A stretch of 50,952 bases of DNA from contig JAYMSP010000450.1 of the NCBI GenBank assembly GCA_036897095.1, positions 1 to 50,952 of the forward strand, written 5' to 3'. Under the pieces are notes generated by a model. That model saw only the letters and a list, made by a program, of their open reading frames with translations, was not told the origin of the DNA and did no database searches. Source of the DNA: Plantago elongata (taxonomy: Eukaryota > Streptophyta > Magnoliopsida > Lamiales > Plantaginaceae). Positions 49,333-50,952 of the stretch are shown here, piece after piece; position 1 is the first letter of the stretch; every line of letters starts with the position of its first letter. The translations under genes were made by a program, and so were the position numbers.

Positions 49333-50768
49333 TCAGAAGGCTCGTTCGATTTCCTTTATTTTCTCCAATTCAGCTCTGGTTTTCTTCAGCTGTGCTGCAA
49401 CAGTTCTCATATCAATCCTCTCCCCAGGTAACTCTTTTAGGCATAGCAAAGCCACTTGAATGATTGACACGAATATTTCTCCATTGAATTGTTGCTTTCT
49501 GCTGATTGAGGCAAAGTTAACTTCTCCGGAAGAATTTCTGTCATCAAACAAATTGGGATCGAGAACCTCCACCAGTGCATCTGGGAATACATGATGTACC
49601 CATATGTGCAAGCTCAAGCCTTCTTTGAAGTCATCCGTTGGCCTCTTCCCAGTAAACGTCCCAAGCAACAAAATCCCGAAACTGTAAACATCACCCTTCG
49701 TGGATGCATACCCATCTAAACCATATTCTGTTGCAAAAATACCCGGTTTAAAAAAAGTTAATAGTTACTGTCATATAGTTAAAAAAAAGAAGAAGTTCTA
49801 GTGTACAAGCTATACAGTGATTCTTGACTGTTATACTTCTAAAAGAGGCTGCCAATATTTCATCAGCTCCGGAGGAAGAGTCCTTATCTGCAGTCGGAAT
49901 GCAAACCATATATATGCAAGCACTAACCAACCAGTTAAACTATATCTTCCTTGTGGTAAGATTCATAAATTCCGCTTCTAAGGTTATATCGCAACAGAGA
50001 TCGATTACCAGCCTACAATTTTTATAATATGAATATATTATATGCATCAGTTTCTTGCAATTTCAAATGTAAAGTGATTCTGCAACTTTACTCTACAATG
50101 TTATCTTACAGGAATAATTGTAAATGATGCTCTGCTGTCCAGCTACTGTATCATGATAAAGAAAGACCAAACTCAAAATTCAGTGAAAATCTAAGACATG
50201 CTAGTTGACGATGCTTTATTTACTCTGATATCAAATATTACTTCATGTTGGGAGACTCCAGCAAAAAAAAAAAAAAACTATGAAGAAGAGTTCTGAGGCT
50301 TGTCATACCTGGAGCCGCATACCCAATTGTTCCTAAAGTGTTTGTTTGGACGAATTCCTGGTCTTGCGCTAATATTTTGGAGATTCCAAAGTCAGCAACA
50401 TGAGCCATCATATCCTCATCCAGAAGTACATTAGCTGGTTTCAGATCACAATGCACAATTGGCACCACATGATCATGGTGGAGGTACTCCATACCCAATG
50501 CCACATCTATCACGATATTCAGTCTTTCAACGAGGCTCATTGAGCTGTTTTGTGAGTGCAGCCACATGTCTAGGCTTCCATTAGACATAAATTCTAGTAT
50601 CATGGCCTTAAACCCTGGATTTGTGCAGGTGGAGATTATTTTGACAAGGTTCCTGTGTCGGACATTCCTTAAAACTTCACATTCTGCAGTAAAATTTCTG
50701 AGAGCCTTCACATGCTGCATATTGAAAACTTTGATGGCAGCAACAGTTCGATCAGAAAGCACAGCCCT
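49333..50768 (-). pseudogene. LRR-XII-type receptor kinase, kinase half only (5' truncated)
   Basis: Exon pieces are 50309 and upstream, then 49727-49333 after an intron at GYAAP-EYG, the usual kinase-intron site in the EFR/Xa21-like LRR-XII group. Seen in order: AAIKVF (lysine of subdomain II), the alpha-C Glu in AECEVLRNVRHRN, HCDLKPANVLLD (catalytic loop with C in place of R, so a non-RD kinase typical of immune receptors), DFG in VADFGISK, the GTIGYAAPEYG activation segment, and DVYSFGILLLGTFTGKRPTDD. The glycine loop, transmembrane helix and LRRs are absent. Directly upstream, the frame meets a stop (TGA, 50777-50775), and the remaining window sequence has no kinase or LRR similarity. 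A splice acceptor (GATAG at 50771-50767) could in principle rescue it, hence some doubt whether it is a truncated relic or an unusual split gene. Confidence 0.7.
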
Positions 50769-50952
50769 ATCAGATCAAAATATTATTCCCTTTCCGTCTG
50801 AAACCTTCGCACAAACGCAAATTAAGATCTTATCAGGAAAAAGAAGATTTCCGTTTTTTAACGGTTTTTGGACTCGAAGCTAAACATCCTTTTGTTTTCC
50901 CGAAAAACGACCTTCCTTTTGGAAACCTGTTTTGAAAGAACTGAGAAAAAAA

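Overview
The window looks like nuclear DNA of a flowering plant, probably a eudicot. It is AT-rich, its genes are split by GT-AG introns, its proteins are plant families, and its spacers hold plant-type repeats (a short LTR element primed by initiator-Met tRNA, Stowaway, SINEs, Harbinger debris, MITEs). I cannot name the species.

Layout. 1-12.0 kb is gene-poor and built of repeats: an LTR element cut by the window edge, a Stowaway MITE, tandem repeats and hairpin MITEs. 12.1-19.1 kb (+) is a 16-exon Xaa-Pro aminopeptidase (APP1 type). 19.5-24.3 kb is repeat DNA, dominated by a 3.3-kb element with long inverted ends around an array of short repeats and telomere-like palindromes. 24.9-29.5 kb (+) and 30.6-32.9 kb (+) are two tandem MFS transporter genes. 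Intron 1 of the first holds an intact processed retrogene for a single-stranded-DNA-binding OB-fold protein of the SOSS-B type, with an A-tail and an 18-bp target-site duplication. 33.1-34.6 kb (-) and 36.2-37.8 kb (-) are two tandem UGT86A-like glycosyltransferases. 38-41.1 kb is repeat DNA including a gutted Harbinger transposase. 41.4-45.4 kb (+) is the 48-kDa oligosaccharyltransferase subunit (OST48/DGL1, 13 exons). 46.4-47.5 kb (+) is an intronless plastid geranylgeranyl diphosphate synthase. 48.0 kb (-) is tRNA-Asp(GTC) next to a decayed partial copy. 49.3-50.8 kb (-) is the kinase half of an LRR-XII-type receptor kinase that lacks its front end.

Exon models were built by hand: frame continuity, GT/AG junctions and family alignment agree at every junction. 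From memory, APP1, an MFS gene of this clade and a GGPP synthase also lie close together on Arabidopsis chromosome 4 (At4g36760, At4g36790, At4g36810), so this looks like an ancestral block expanded by tandem duplication and repeat insertion. The genes do not form a pathway; they are ordinary neighbours in protein turnover, transport, glycosylation, ER N-glycosylation and plastid isoprenoid supply.
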